In this document: one piece after another, positions 18,686 to 28,524 of the stretch
How the letters are laid out: each line of letters starts with the position of its first letter
How positions within the stretch are numbered: the stretch's first letter is position 1
DNA from: Butyrivibrio proteoclasticus P6B7
GTDB taxonomy: Bacteria > Bacillota > Clostridia > Lachnospirales > Lachnospiraceae
Direction: 5' to 3'
Assembly (NCBI RefSeq): GCF_000622085.1
Contig: NZ_JHWL01000019.1
Location: 1 to 64,000 of the forward strand
DNA: 64,000 nucleotides
Made by a program: the position numbers and the translations under genes
The notes under the pieces: generated by a model
What the model was told of the DNA's origin: nothing
The model's input: only the letters and a program-made list of their open reading frames with translations
Databases searched by the model: none

Positions 18686-19716
18686 GCCACCTCTACAGCG
18701 CCTTCGTTGCTGACTTTGATGATCTCTTCAAGTGTTTCATAAGCTCTGCCTGAAGCAATAGCCTCCTTGGCAACTTCGATTCCCTCTGCAATGCTGGAAG
18801 CCTTGCCTCCGATGTAGAGGGAAGCGCCTGCATTTAAAAGAACTGCATCTGTCTTAGGTCCCTGTGCGCCCTTAAGGATCTGTCTTGTGATCTCTGCGTT
18901 CTCTTCTGGAGCACCGCCCTTAAGGTCGTCCTTGGTGCAGGTCTTAAAGCCGAAATCCTCAGGCTTGATCATATATGTTTTGTACCATCCGTCCTTGATC
19001 TCGCAGATCTTGGTTGGTGCGCTCATTGAGATTTCATCAAGCTTGTCCATTCCGTAGACAACCATGCCTCTCTTAACGCCAAGATTTATAAGAACCTGAG
19101 CCAGAGGCTCAACAAGATATTCATCGTAAACTCCAAGAAGCTGCATGCTTGGTGATGCTGGGTTTGTAAGAGGTCCAAGAATGTTGAACACTGTTCTGAA
19201 GCCAAGCTCACGTCTGATAGCGCCCACATACTTCATTGATGTGTGATACTTCTGAGCAAAGAAGAAGCACATTCCAGCCTTCTCAAGAAGCTCTACGCAC
19301 TTCTCAGGATCCTGCTCGATGTTAACGCCAAGAGCTTCGAGGCAGTCAGCTGTTCCGCAAAGTGATGAAGCAGCTCTGTTACCGTGCTTAGCAACCTTCA
19401 TGCCACAGGAAGCAGCCACAATTGCTGATGTTGTAGAAATGTTAAAGCTGCCTGCGTTGTCTCCGCCTGTTCCAACAATTTCAAAAACGTCCATATTTGT
19501 TTCTACCTTAGTTGCGTGATCTCTCATAGCTGCTGCGCAACCAGCGATCTCATCTGTAGTCTCAGCCTTTGCACTCTTTGTAGAAAGAGCTGACAAAAAT
19601 GCGGCGTTCTGTGTTGGTGTGCTCTCACCGCTCATAATCTCATTCATTACTGCATAGGCCTCATCATATGTAAGGTCTCCCTTGTTAACGATTTTTACGA
19701 TTGCTTCTTTGATCAT
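18682..19716 (-). CDS. trpD: Anthranilate phosphoribosyltransferase
   Basis: 344 residues. It joins anthranilate to PRPP. The glycine-rich [15 protein letters not shown] loop, KHGNRAASS anthranilate site and GPLTNPASP are intact. AAAGGAGG precedes the ATG. It is the first gene of the operon behind a Trp T-box; trpE and trpG (anthranilate synthase) are not in this operon, so the precursor must come from another locus. Confidence 0.96.
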   Translation of the reverse strand: MIKEAIVKIVNKGDLTYDEAYAVMNEIMSGESTPTQNAAFLSALSTKSAKAETTDEIAGCAAAMRDHATKVETNMDVFEIVGTGGDNAGSFNISTTSAIVAASCGMKVAKHGNRAASSLCGTADCLEALGVNIEQDPEKCVELLEKAGMCFFFAQKYHTSMKYVGAIRRELGFRTVFNILGPLTNPASPSMQLLGVYDEYLVEPLAQVLINLGVKRGMVVYGMDKLDEISMSAPTKICEIKDGWYKTYMIKPEDFGFKTCTKDDLKGGAPEENAEITRQILKGAQGPKTDAVLLNAGASLYIGGKASSIAEGIEVAKEAIASGRAYETLEEIIKVSNEGAVEVA

Positions 19717-19761
19717 TGTTTTGCCTCCTTTTGATGCTCTATCAAAGCTCTTTTACCTAAC

Positions 19762-20032
19762 AAAAAAGTCCTTGATAGAAAACTTTATAGTTTCTATCAA
19801 GGACGAATATTTATAATCCGCGGTGCCACCTTGAATTCATAGACTGAATCTATGCGCTTTATGGATACCATCATATCCACGGCAACTAACGTATGCCCTA
19901 CGTCGTAGAATACTCTGCTGCTTAGCATTTGACTACGCCCTCTGTGGTCCATTTGACAACTTGTTTCTCACCCATTCTCAGCTACCTGGGCTCTCTGTAA
20001 AGGCATCATTGCCGTTATCTCCACTTCATCGG
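19762..20032 (-). promoter_or_regulatory. T-box riboswitch, tryptophan-specific, controlling trpDC(FB)A
   Basis: On the minus strand the antiterminator motif AAGGTGGCACCGCGG lies at 19818-19832. It is followed by a 15-bp hairpin and T-run terminator at 19762-19803. Stem I begins near 20030 (GATGAAGTGG) and closes with CCAC. In the specifier loop the triplet TGG (19949-19951) is followed by A and then the CCAC that pairs with GTGG, so the specifier is Trp. Uncharged tRNA-Trp should stabilise the antiterminator and allow read-through. Confidence 0.93.
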
Positions 20033-20063
20033 TTTAAAGTGATTAAGTATTTAATTGTTTATT

Positions 20064-20092
20064 ACTTTACTCTCTTGTTCCGGATACGTCAA
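20064..20092 (-). promoter_or_regulatory. Likely promoter of the trp operon
   Basis: On the minus strand TTGACG and TAAAGT are 17 bases apart, about 35 bases upstream of T-box stem I. Confidence 0.55.
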
Positions 20093-20164
20093 GAGATTTT
20101 TTTATTATTATTCCGATACCTGCCGACAACAAATATGATCAACGTGATTTGATTCAGTTTATTA

Positions 20165-21592
20165 TCAGCGAGTCTTGATCTTGAAGACTACTGGAAGGTC
20201 GCTTCTGAAGTCAGTAGTGATGTGAAGACCATCATCCTTACGTTCAAAGCTTGCCGGAACGTTGCCATCAAGAACTGTAACTTCATCGATGATTCCTGAG
20301 AATCCGCTGGAGTTAGCTGCGTCCTTCTCAAAGCCAAGGCTCTTGATCACATACTTGCCATCATCTGCTGCCTTTAAGGCAATTGCGTAGATGTTACCAT
20401 GAGCAACTGTGAATCTGAAGTCCTCTGGTGTGTATGGAATCTTCTCTCTATCTGTGAACTGACCGCCCTTGGTGATGGTTGGTCCCTCCTGAGAGAACTT
20501 GTAAACCTTGCTTTCGTAGATAGCTTCGCCGTTTGCTGCGAGCCAGTCACCTACACCAAGAAGAGTCTTCTTATCCTCCTCAGAGATTGTTCCATCTGGC
20601 TTAGGGCCTACGTTTAACAGAAGGTTACCATTCTTGGATACGCAGTCAACAAGGTTGCAGATGATCTCCTCAGCGTCCTTGTAGTCGTTGTCTTCGATAT
20701 AGCACCAGCTTCTTCTTCCGATGGCTGTATCTGTCTGCCAGATATATGGCTGTGCTGTTGCAAGAGCTCCTCTTTCTACATCAGGAACTGCGCAGCCAAA
20801 GGCAAAGGCATCGTGCTTGTAGTTGATAACGCCTACCTTGCCGATCTTTTCCATCTCGTTGTAGTAATATGCAGCCAGCTTCTGAAGGTATGGCTTCATG
20901 CAGGCTTCCTGGATCCACCAGTCAAAGTACAGGATCTCAGGGTGGTAGTTATCAATGATCTCTTTACATCTTGCAAACCAGTCGTCCATGAACTCCTTGG
21001 TTGGAGCAGGCTCTGCAAAAAGATCATAGTGATTCTCAGGCTCCTTCATAGCAGGCCAGTAAAGGCTGTTCTCATCGATAGAGTCATTGATATCGCTCTC
21101 AAACTCTCTTCCCTTGCTCATAAAGAACCAGTGCTCAATTCTGTGGGATGAGGCGCCAATACGCATGCCTCTTTCCTCAACGCTCTTCTTAAGAAGGCCA
21201 AGATAGTCCATCTTAGGACCCATGTCATAGGCATTCCACTTGGAGATGCTGCTCTTATACATAGCAAAGCCGTCGTGGTGCTCTGCCACAGGTACTACAT
21301 ACCTTGCTCCAGCTCTTTTGAAAAGATCTGCCCACTCATCGGCATTGAATTTCTCTGCCTTGAACATAGGAATGAAATCCTTGTATCCAAAGTCCTTGTG
21401 AGGACCATAGGTCTTAATGTGATGCTCGTATTCTCTGCTATCCTTAACGTACATGTTGCGAGAATACCACTCACTTCCAAAGGATGGCACGCTATATACT
21501 CCAAAGTGGATGAAGATGCCGAATCTTGCATCGCTATACCACTGTGGCACTCTGTAATTTGATAATGATTCCCAATCTGCTGTGTAGGTCAT
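20165..21592 (-). CDS. Alpha-L-fucosidase (GH29), cytoplasmic
   Basis: 475 residues of GH29. The N-terminus RVPQWYSDARFGIFIHFGVY and the YVVPVAEHHDGFAMY stretch are diagnostic. The catalytic nucleophile is the Asp in ILYFDWW. A C-terminal beta-sandwich follows from ~residue 360. No signal peptide is seen, so it should act on imported fucosylated oligosaccharides. GGAGGG precedes the ATG. It lies downstream of, and is oriented with, a uronide-degrading cluster, which suggests a fucose-bearing plant or mucosal glycan. No fucose-metabolism genes are nearby. The acid/base residue cannot be fixed by eye. Confidence 0.9.
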   Translation of the reverse strand: MTYTADWESLSNYRVPQWYSDARFGIFIHFGVYSVPSFGSEWYSRNMYVKDSREYEHHIKTYGPHKDFGYKDFIPMFKAEKFNADEWADLFKRAGARYVVPVAEHHDGFAMYKSSISKWNAYDMGPKMDYLGLLKKSVEERGMRIGASSHRIEHWFFMSKGREFESDINDSIDENSLYWPAMKEPENHYDLFAEPAPTKEFMDDWFARCKEIIDNYHPEILYFDWWIQEACMKPYLQKLAAYYYNEMEKIGKVGVINYKHDAFAFGCAVPDVERGALATAQPYIWQTDTAIGRRSWCYIEDNDYKDAEEIICNLVDCVSKNGNLLLNVGPKPDGTISEEDKKTLLGVGDWLAANGEAIYESKVYKFSQEGPTITKGGQFTDREKIPYTPEDFRFTVAHGNIYAIALKAADDGKYVIKSLGFEKDAANSSGFSGIIDEVTVLDGNVPASFERKDDGLHITTDFRSDLPVVFKIKTR

Positions 21593-21787
21593 GTTTCCCT
21601 CCGTATTATCTCTCTAAATACAAGTAGTATAACAATTGGAAAAAGAAAAAACACTGTGATTCTTGTCCTGATTCCCCTAAAAAGTGCTACTTTTTGTTTT
21701 ATCTTCTTTGTCGGGATAAAGAGCTTTACTTTTTTCAGTTTTTCAAATATACTCTAGATGAAAAGAAACGAGTTTGTTACCGTACAG

Positions 21788-22309
21788 CTATTGCTCAAGC
21801 GGGGTGCTTGTTTCTTTTTTTGTATTAACCATGTCATACAAATATAGCTTTCCATCTGATGCATGTCTTATTAGCATCTCTATTCTATAGACATTATATC
21901 CAATCAATTCGTTTTTCTCGTCATAAAGAGGTAACGCAAACCTCGTCGTAAATCTATACCAACCATACTTAGCATCATATCCATGCTTAGATTTATAATT
22001 ATCTTGCCACCTTTTGTTCGTAGCATTCTCTATTAAGAATGGTATAACAGTAGTCGCATTAGCCTTGGCTTTTGCATTACCACCTCTTGTTCTTTTTGTA
22101 TCTTCAGAACCTTTTAGTTCTTCAGGAAAGTCCGATCCAATATAAATAACATCAGATGTTTCGAGTACTTCATAGCTTTGCCCTATGTATTTTTTTAAAT
22201 ATCCCTGGACATTTTGCCAATCAATTCCTCTTCTCCCTTTAAATATAATGTCATTAACAATGACAATACTTTGCCCTTCGGGGTCTTTAATAATACTTAC
22301 TTCCTGCAT
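21788..22309 (-). CDS. Conserved-looking protein of unknown function
   Basis: 173 residues, not recognised. The start at 22309 (MQEVSIIKD) has an AAGGAGG ribosome site eight bases upstream; an ATG at 22342 precedes that site and is rejected. The middle is basic (DTKRTRGGNAKAKANATTVI) and the second half is aromatic and charged (YDAKYGWYRFTTRFALPLYD), ending RIEMLIRHASDGKLYLYDMV. No membrane segment or signal peptide. It is more AT-rich than its neighbours and interrupts the glycan cluster, which fits a recent insertion. Confidence 0.65.
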   Translation of the reverse strand: MQEVSIIKDPEGQSIVIVNDIIFKGRRGIDWQNVQGYLKKYIGQSYEVLETSDVIYIGSDFPEELKGSEDTKRTRGGNAKAKANATTVIPFLIENATNKRWQDNYKSKHGYDAKYGWYRFTTRFALPLYDEKNELIGYNVYRIEMLIRHASDGKLYLYDMVNTKKETSTPLEQ

Positions 22310-22442
22310 ACAATATGCCTCCTTCAAATTATTTCTGTCCATTCATTGAAATTGGCATCTGCAAGAACTGCTCTGCCTTTCCAGATTGGATTAGAACTGC
22401 AAAAGATTTTTCGCAGCTTAGCTATGGTAACATACCCATCCA

Positions 22443-22484
22443 TAAAAAACAAGAAGTGAGAAGCTTATTACGCTTCTCACTTCT
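22443..22484 (-). terminator. Rho-independent terminator after the DUF2264 gene
   Basis: Perfect 13-bp arms (AGAAGTGAGAAGC / GCTTCTCACTTCT) around a 7-base loop are followed on the minus strand by TTGTTTTTT. Confidence 0.85.
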
Positions 22485-22495
22485 AACGCTTACTT

Positions 22496-24625
22496 CTAAA
22501 TTTCCAGCTTACTCTCAATTCCGTAGAAGTCCACGGTTCTTTCTTCACCGTTCTTAAGCCTAATGGTTACTGGGCCGTAGCCGCCGCACTTCTCGGGGTC
22601 GGTGTAGATTACTTCCTTTATTGGGAAGAGCTCATCCTCTGTGAAGTCGGACAGGTCCTCCTTGGTTATAACCTGAGAAATCAGGAAGTATGGCTCGTAG
22701 CCATATTGCTTCATTCTGGTGGTCTTACCATAGACAACAATTGAATTCTTGCTATCAGGGTTGGTGTCAGTGCTCTTTACAAGTTTTATCTCATCCCAGC
22801 CATCCATGATGGTCAGGGCAAGCTGCTTTTCTTTGCCAGTGTGGTCGTGGCCCTTGAGGATTATAGCCTTGTAGCTGTCCTTCTCCTTGGTGATGACCTC
22901 TGTTCCGTTATCAGGGAATCCAAAGGCTCCAAGTGTAAGCTCCACTGGGCGTCTAAAGAGTCTGATCTTGTCTGCACGAATCATTCCGTAGGAAACAGGA
23001 AAGTCAGCCAGATCTATTGCGGTTCTCCAGTGGGTCTCTGTCTGGGTCTCGTACTCAAAGAACTGTCTCCTATAGAGAACGCCATTCTTTTCTCCATGCC
23101 AGAGAGTCACGTTAGGAGTAAGGGCTAGCTCTTTTACCAGGGTCTTATTAGCTGAATCTGTTGATCCCTTGTCATCTTCTGCGCTTCCTTCTCTCATATA
23201 CGTCAGCACATACTGCTGTGACTCAACCACATCCTGGGCACAGTTATCCACATCAGATGCAGAATTGGGCCTTGATTCCCACGGGAACTTGGTGTTATAC
23301 ACAAGCTTTCCATAGTTCCAGATGCCGTGAAGGTCTGTCTTATCCTTGACCATCTTGCCGCTACGAAGCTCGGTTATGCCGTTTGCCTCGTGATTAGCAA
23401 AGCAGAGCGCTGGTCCATCAAGGGTTGTAACCTTAGTCTCGCCCTTTGCAAGCTTCTCCCAGGTTCCGTTGTTTTCCTTAGCGGTCCAGAATGGGTGATC
23501 CGCTGGCAGATGCAGGCATAAAAGAGCTTTCGCAAGCCACATAGGTGACTCTGCGCAGGAATATCCCTGAACCAGAGGCACGAAGGGGCCGTAGAAGCCA
23601 AGGGTAGGCACGCCGTTCCAGAGGAAGTCATCTCTTTTAAGGAACTGCAAAAGGGAGCCTGAGCAGATGCGCCTTGCTCTGCCTGGGTCAGCCATAGAAT
23701 TCCTCATCATGAGATTTCCGTCAAAAGAGCTGGTGGCTGCATTTCTATAGATTCCAGATCTGCCCCACATGTTGGTGAAGCCGTCGCGGTCGAACATGTC
23801 AGGGTAGGTCTCCATGAGCTTATTGGAGTTTTCCTCAAATTTGCCCGCAATGTAGGGCTCGTTGTCATAGCCATACCAGTTGTTCCAGATGGCGGTGTAC
23901 ATGTTAAAAGCCCAGCAGGAGTAGTAATCAAAGCTCTGACCATCTCTGTACCAGCCATCTCCAACGTAGTAGTGGAGGATGTTCTGGGCGTGGTCACGCA
24001 TGATGTCTTTATCTATCTCATAGCCGTTCATATGAAGAAAGGCCATATCAAGCATGTTGAAAAGGCGCCAGTTCTGTGGAACCGTGTTGGAATGGGCAAA
24101 GTCAGATAAAAAAGCTGCTATCCTGTCCTTTTCTTCCTTGGTATAGGTGTCCCAGATCTGCTCCTTGCAAAGGTACAGGCAGATAACAAGGGCCGCAGTC
24201 TCAACAGTCTGCTGGTAGCAGGCGCAAGGGTTGTCGGATTTATCCAGAGCCCTCATGTCAGAATAATTAAGGACATAGTTAGGCGCATCCGGAGTAACTG
24301 CCTCAAGAACCTGTCTCTTGTAATAGTCGCGAACGTTAATGCCGTTTAGCACAAGGTCTGGCTTAATGGCAAGAAGTGGCGCAGATATGAAAAAAGATCT
24401 GCAAAGGCCCTCAAAGACCTCGGCTTTCTTACGCCATTCTGGTGCATCCTTAGATGGGTAAGTTACTTCTGTTTCATATCTTGGCATAACCACAGGGTCT
24501 GCTATGTCTTTGATGTTGCCAAATATTCCAGACAGCAGATACTCTGCGGCCTCGATCCAGCTCTCCCTTGTAAGACCTGTGTATGGGCTAAGTTCGTAAT
24601 CTGTGTGTGTTGGAGAAAATACCAT
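22496..24625 (-). CDS. DUF2264 protein, predicted glycan-active enzyme
   Basis: 709 residues matching DUF2264 by pattern: LSGIFGNIKDIADPVVMPRY at the start, QQTVETAALVICLYLCKEQI, WRLFNMLDMAFLHMNGYEID, DGWYRDGQSFDYYSCWAFNM and WNGVPTLGFYGPF. The first ~400 residues should be an alpha/alpha toroid and the rest a beta-sandwich, as in uronate lyases and hydrolases. No signal peptide. The family is often found with GH88/GH105 and heparinase-like genes. Its reaction is unproven. It is separated from the upstream GH88 gene by a 75-bp palindrome that could end transcription, and is followed by a strong terminator. Confidence 0.8.
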   Translation of the reverse strand: MVFSPTHTDYELSPYTGLTRESWIEAAEYLLSGIFGNIKDIADPVVMPRYETEVTYPSKDAPEWRKKAEVFEGLCRSFFISAPLLAIKPDLVLNGINVRDYYKRQVLEAVTPDAPNYVLNYSDMRALDKSDNPCACYQQTVETAALVICLYLCKEQIWDTYTKEEKDRIAAFLSDFAHSNTVPQNWRLFNMLDMAFLHMNGYEIDKDIMRDHAQNILHYYVGDGWYRDGQSFDYYSCWAFNMYTAIWNNWYGYDNEPYIAGKFEENSNKLMETYPDMFDRDGFTNMWGRSGIYRNAATSSFDGNLMMRNSMADPGRARRICSGSLLQFLKRDDFLWNGVPTLGFYGPFVPLVQGYSCAESPMWLAKALLCLHLPADHPFWTAKENNGTWEKLAKGETKVTTLDGPALCFANHEANGITELRSGKMVKDKTDLHGIWNYGKLVYNTKFPWESRPNSASDVDNCAQDVVESQQYVLTYMREGSAEDDKGSTDSANKTLVKELALTPNVTLWHGEKNGVLYRRQFFEYETQTETHWRTAIDLADFPVSYGMIRADKIRLFRRPVELTLGAFGFPDNGTEVITKEKDSYKAIILKGHDHTGKEKQLALTIMDGWDEIKLVKSTDTNPDSKNSIVVYGKTTRMKQYGYEPYFLISQVITKEDLSDFTEDELFPIKEVIYTDPEKCGGYGPVTIRLKNGEERTVDFYGIESKLEI

Positions 24626-24657
24626 CGCTTTATCCTCGCAAGTATTTTGTATTTGGG

Positions 24658-24732
24658 GGAGTCATTGGGGACGGTTCTAGTTGACTCCTTTTTCAAAAAA
24701 AGGAGTCAACTAGAACCGTCCCCAATGACTCC
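24658..24732. repeat. 75-bp perfect palindrome, arms 36 bp (GGGGACGGTTCT family)
   Basis: Arms at 24658-24693 and 24697-24732 are exact complements around a 3-base loop. Each includes CATTGGGGACGGTTCTAG, TTGACTCC and a run of T/A at the tip. It fills the gap between the GH88 stop and the DUF2264 start. A shortened relative lies at 47999-48042. I recall the GGGGACGGTTCT core from repeats scattered in many Firmicutes genomes. It may also act as a terminator or processing stem. Confidence 0.95.
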
Positions 24733-25890
24733 TCAGAAAATAGTAAGCACTCTTCCATCCAGCTTCATCAGCGCTTCGATGTAGTAGTAGTCGCCGTAGA
24801 TAATGGCAAACTCATGCTTCTCATCGTGGTAAGCTGCAGTGCACTTCTCAAGGATGTTGTCCTTATCAAGGCTGTAGTCACATCTCTTTTCATCCAGAGT
24901 CTTAAGAAGGTTAACTGCCATAGCCATGTACTTATCTGCCTTCTCCTGCTCTTTTCCAATACTCTCAAGAGCCTGGGCCAGTTCGATAAGTCCGCTGGCG
25001 ATAATGGCTGATGCTGTGGAATCCTCTAATGTCACGTTCTCTGGCTGCCTGAAGTCCACTGGTATAAGGTAAGTGTCCTTGATCTCAGAAAGCACGTAAT
25101 CAGCCACCTTCATGGAGGTTTCAAGGTATCTCTCATTCCCTGTGTACTTGTAGCTAAGAGCAAAGCCGTAAAGCGCCCAGCTCTGGCCTCTTGTCCAGGA
25201 TGAACCTTCGCCAAAGCCCTGTCCGCCGTAGTCTCTAAGGTACTCTCCTGTAGCAGGGTCAAATCCAATAATATGCTTAACTGAGCCATCTTCTCTAATG
25301 AAGTTCTTCATGGCAGTATCAGCGTGGGCTACAGCAATTGCCTTGAATCTTGGGTCTCCCAGCTCTTTGGATGCCCAGTATAAAAGAGGCAGATTCATCA
25401 TGCAGTCGATGATAGCCCAGCCTGTGGTATCTCTGTCATCGCCCCAGTCGTTCCAAGCTCTGATGAAATTGCCATTCATGTTGAATCTTCCAGCCAGATT
25501 GGCAGCGGCAAGAAGGCCTCTGTTGCGGGACTCCTTGTCACCAGTCAGCTTATAATTGATAACTGCTGTAGGCAGCCATCTAAAGCCTGCGTCATGATCC
25601 ATTCCGTTATAGTCCATGAACGCAGCATCCATCTTCTCTTCCACGGCAATTGCTTCGCTCTTAAACTTCTCATTTCCTGAAAGTCTGTAGAGCTGCCATA
25701 ATTCGCCGCCCCAAAATCCGTTGGTCCACCAGCAGATATCTTTTTTACCAGAACGGTCGTCGAATCTGCCGTTCTCATCTGTGGTATAAGGGATCTTACC
25801 AAGGTTACGGTCTACAACCTTCTCCATCTTGGCCTGCACTCTGTTAAGGGCCCTTACATACCAGTTCTCATCTCTTCTTTCCAGTTCCAT
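24733..25890 (-). CDS. Unsaturated glucuronyl/galacturonyl hydrolase (GH88)
   Basis: 385 residues of the GH88 toroid. It hydrolyses the 4,5-unsaturated uronic acid left at the end of oligosaccharides by polysaccharide lyases. The catalytic Asp region DHDAGFRWLPTA and a second conserved Asp in TGWAIIDCMMNLPLLYWA are visible, together with SSWTRGQSWALYGF and EDSTASAIIASGL. No signal peptide, so action is cytoplasmic. The stop codon sits directly beside the large palindrome. Its partner lyase could be the heparinase II/III-like protein two genes upstream. Confidence 0.92.
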   Translation of the reverse strand: MELERRDENWYVRALNRVQAKMEKVVDRNLGKIPYTTDENGRFDDRSGKKDICWWTNGFWGGELWQLYRLSGNEKFKSEAIAVEEKMDAAFMDYNGMDHDAGFRWLPTAVINYKLTGDKESRNRGLLAAANLAGRFNMNGNFIRAWNDWGDDRDTTGWAIIDCMMNLPLLYWASKELGDPRFKAIAVAHADTAMKNFIREDGSVKHIIGFDPATGEYLRDYGGQGFGEGSSWTRGQSWALYGFALSYKYTGNERYLETSMKVADYVLSEIKDTYLIPVDFRQPENVTLEDSTASAIIASGLIELAQALESIGKEQEKADKYMAMAVNLLKTLDEKRCDYSLDKDNILEKCTAAYHDEKHEFAIIYGDYYYIEALMKLDGRVLTIF

Positions 25891-25953
25891 TTCCTATACT
25901 CCCCGATTATGATAAATGCTTTTCCACACTATATCTCTTTTTCTGACTTCTTA

Positions 25954-25991
25954 TCCACTGAAAATTCCAGTGAATTGCGCATTTCAGTGGA
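25954..25991. repeat. Inverted repeat after the 808-residue TPR-like gene
   Basis: ATCCACTGAAA and TTTCAGTGGAT lie at the two ends, with a second inner CAGTGAA/AATTCCAGTG. No T-run follows on the minus strand, so this is either an mRNA processing stem or a weak terminator. Confidence 0.5.
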
Positions 25992-25993
25992 TA

Positions 25994-28420
25994 TCATCCA
26001 CGAATTCTCTTGATATACATTCTGATTGATGTTGCTATCTCTTCATGTCCGCTCCACTCAGTGCTATCTGTCAGATCGCAGTACTTAAGGGCCTCATCGT
26101 AGTTACCTTCATAGCACTCAATCTGTGCGTAATCAAGGAACTTCTCAAGGCAGCCTGACTTAGCACAGTAAGCGCACATGTTGTCGCCTTCCATCTTGGA
26201 AACGTAATATCTGGCCTTATCCACATCTCCCATGAAAAGATAACACTCAGACAGTTCAGACAACTCAAGCCTGTTGTTATATCTCTGTCCATCCTCCACT
26301 GCTTCCTCAAGGGTAACGTGGTGCTGCCTACAGTAGGCATTGGCTGCAGAACAAAGGTCAAGGGCCTTCTTTGCATACGCGGCTGCTCCTTCATGGTCCC
26401 CAGCGTAAAAGCTAAGTCTCGCGAAATCCTTGGCGATGTATCTGGCTTCACAGGTTCCGAGAGCTCTTTTCATAAGCCACTCATCATTGCAGGCATCGTA
26501 GATTGCCTTCTGATCAGTGGTTGTAGCATATCCGTAGCTCAAAAGGCTTCTCATAAACTCGCCCAGCTTCTTAACATCTTTTACCCTGTTCTTGGTAATG
26601 TAGCTGATCTTATCAAGAGACTGTCTAAGGACAGACTGTGTCTCGTCTTCCGTAAGTATTCCAGGCACGTAGATTGCAAAGCTTAGAATCCACATGATCT
26701 TGTCGTGGTCCTTGGTAAGGTTCACTGACTTAACGCCTTCCTTAATGGCTGTTAGCTCCAAGTCTCCGCCCACAAGCTTAAACAAAACCTCTCTTGCAGA
26801 ATGAATATCTCCAAGCTTAGCGTAGCACTGGATTGCGCAGGCATACAAGGCATCAAGAATATCGCTATAGGCCTTCTTGTCACCGTTCTGCATTTCAAGA
26901 AGTTGTCCCTCTCTCGTAAGAAGAACTTCAAGAGCTCTCTCGTACTCTAAGGTTACGTTACAGCACTTCATCATGCAAGGCCAGAAGGCAGGTGGGAACT
27001 GCATGTTGCCATTACTAAATGCAAAGTTCTCGCCCTGGAGCGTCATCTCAAAAGCTTCCCTAGCCATGTCATCATTGATTTCCTCAGCTGATGGGCACTT
27101 TCTGCAGGTCAGATATGAATAGTACAGGTTGAAAAGAACTCTCACCTTAGCTTCATTAAGCTCAGTGAAAGCCCAGTTCATGTCGTTTCTATCGATCATG
27201 TCCTTAAGTTCTGTAAAAAGAGCTATGGCGAATCTGGCATTTCCGTATCTGCAGTTAGCTACGCCTTCGCTGTAAAGAACGTCGTAAAGGCCGTTCTTGT
27301 CATCATCAAATTTATCTTTAAATCTGGCACAGTGCTTTTCCATAATCTTGAAAACTTCTATGCCGTTGTAACCATCTTCGTTAACAAGGTCGTAGCACCA
27401 GTCAATGATCTGCCTTGTCATGAAGGCATCCATGTACTCTTCATCCACGTTTACGATCAGGTCTGCAGTCCTTACTGCATCAATCATACGGTCCTTCTTG
27501 GCGTAGAATTCACTGATGTTTGCAAGGATAAAAGCATAATCTTGAAGAGCAAAAACCTCATCCTTGCGCTCTTCGTAGATTTTGATAGCCTCATTAAATC
27601 GTAGGCTACGTCTTGCTGCATCAAGGAAAATATCCCACTCACCCATGTCCATTTCCTTGAGAGAAGATAGCTCTTTTACCACACGGTCAGATACATCTGA
27701 CAACAGCTTAATGGCATTTCTTGTCTCATAAACAAAGGCCATGAGCCTGTAATAGTAATAGGCATTCTTGTAATCCTTGTGCTTCTCGCAAACAAGACCT
27801 CTAAGTTCATAAACTCTGTATTCAAGGCAGAAGTAGCGGATCTGGTGTCTCTCATCAGGAACCTCTTCTCTGTAGAGGTCAAAAAGCTCTTCCTCCTGCT
27901 CCTTGTTAAGCTTTCCAGCAAGGAAATCTCTTCTCTTAGCCCAGAAAACAAGCCATGGATGAACCATGCCAGAATTAGCTATGGCACCGTAAGCAGCTTC
28001 CGGGTCTTCAATATTGGATTCTGGGTGCATAAGCTCTTTTATGGTGTTAATAAACAGGTCAACCACGCCGTTTTCGTCGTAGGCTGGTGTGCCGATCAGA
28101 AGTGTATAATCGAAATCTGTGTACTCGTCAAAGGCCTTGGCTGCAGCAAAGTTCAGGAAGCCATCAGGACAGTACTTGGCAAGCTCGTCCTTGTGCTCTC
28201 TAAGGCCAAAGAGCTCGTCTATTACTGCGTAGACTTCGTTTGGCATCATGTAGTGAACGGGGATGTATTTAAAAAAGATCTCTCTTACTTCTTCAAAATT
28301 CTCCTCTGTGATCAGTGTTGGATCAGCAAATAATTCCCGCCAGCAATCGGGGTTGATCCTATCTCTGTAAGTCTTGTAAAGCTGGTCTAATTTTGTTGCA
28401 AATGTAGCGGTGTTACTCAT
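25994..28420 (-). CDS. Large helical (TPR-like) protein of unknown function
   Basis: 808 residues, all alpha-helical by composition, soluble, no signal peptide or enzyme motif. Repeated helix pairs with TPR spacing are clear, for example DYAFILANISEFYAKKDRMI, ACAIQCYAKLGDIHSAREVL, FARLSFYAGDHEGAAAYAKK, LSECYLFMGDVDKARYYVSK and AQIECYEGNYDEALKYCDLT. The C-terminal pair CAYCAKSGCLEKF could bind a metal. It lies between GH88 and the heparinase-like gene in the same direction, so it is likely part of the glycan operon, perhaps as a regulatory or scaffold protein. The family was not recognised. Confidence 0.75.
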   Translation of the reverse strand: MSNTATFATKLDQLYKTYRDRINPDCWRELFADPTLITEENFEEVREIFFKYIPVHYMMPNEVYAVIDELFGLREHKDELAKYCPDGFLNFAAAKAFDEYTDFDYTLLIGTPAYDENGVVDLFINTIKELMHPESNIEDPEAAYGAIANSGMVHPWLVFWAKRRDFLAGKLNKEQEEELFDLYREEVPDERHQIRYFCLEYRVYELRGLVCEKHKDYKNAYYYYRLMAFVYETRNAIKLLSDVSDRVVKELSSLKEMDMGEWDIFLDAARRSLRFNEAIKIYEERKDEVFALQDYAFILANISEFYAKKDRMIDAVRTADLIVNVDEEYMDAFMTRQIIDWCYDLVNEDGYNGIEVFKIMEKHCARFKDKFDDDKNGLYDVLYSEGVANCRYGNARFAIALFTELKDMIDRNDMNWAFTELNEAKVRVLFNLYYSYLTCRKCPSAEEINDDMAREAFEMTLQGENFAFSNGNMQFPPAFWPCMMKCCNVTLEYERALEVLLTREGQLLEMQNGDKKAYSDILDALYACAIQCYAKLGDIHSAREVLFKLVGGDLELTAIKEGVKSVNLTKDHDKIMWILSFAIYVPGILTEDETQSVLRQSLDKISYITKNRVKDVKKLGEFMRSLLSYGYATTTDQKAIYDACNDEWLMKRALGTCEARYIAKDFARLSFYAGDHEGAAAYAKKALDLCSAANAYCRQHHVTLEEAVEDGQRYNNRLELSELSECYLFMGDVDKARYYVSKMEGDNMCAYCAKSGCLEKFLDYAQIECYEGNYDEALKYCDLTDSTEWSGHEEIATSIRMYIKRIRG

Positions 28421-28524
28421 GTTTCTTGTGTCTTTCCTTCTTGTAATTTATTGTGGCTGTGCGGATAATTCCGAGAGCCGGATGTATGGCTGTGCGGACG
28501 ACTGTGAAGGTGTCCATCAGCGCT

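Noticed and set aside
21679-21695. Short hairpin AAAAAGT-GCT-ACTTTTT upstream of the GH29 gene as an operator
   Set aside because: Only seven base pairs, AT-rich, no copy elsewhere in the cluster.
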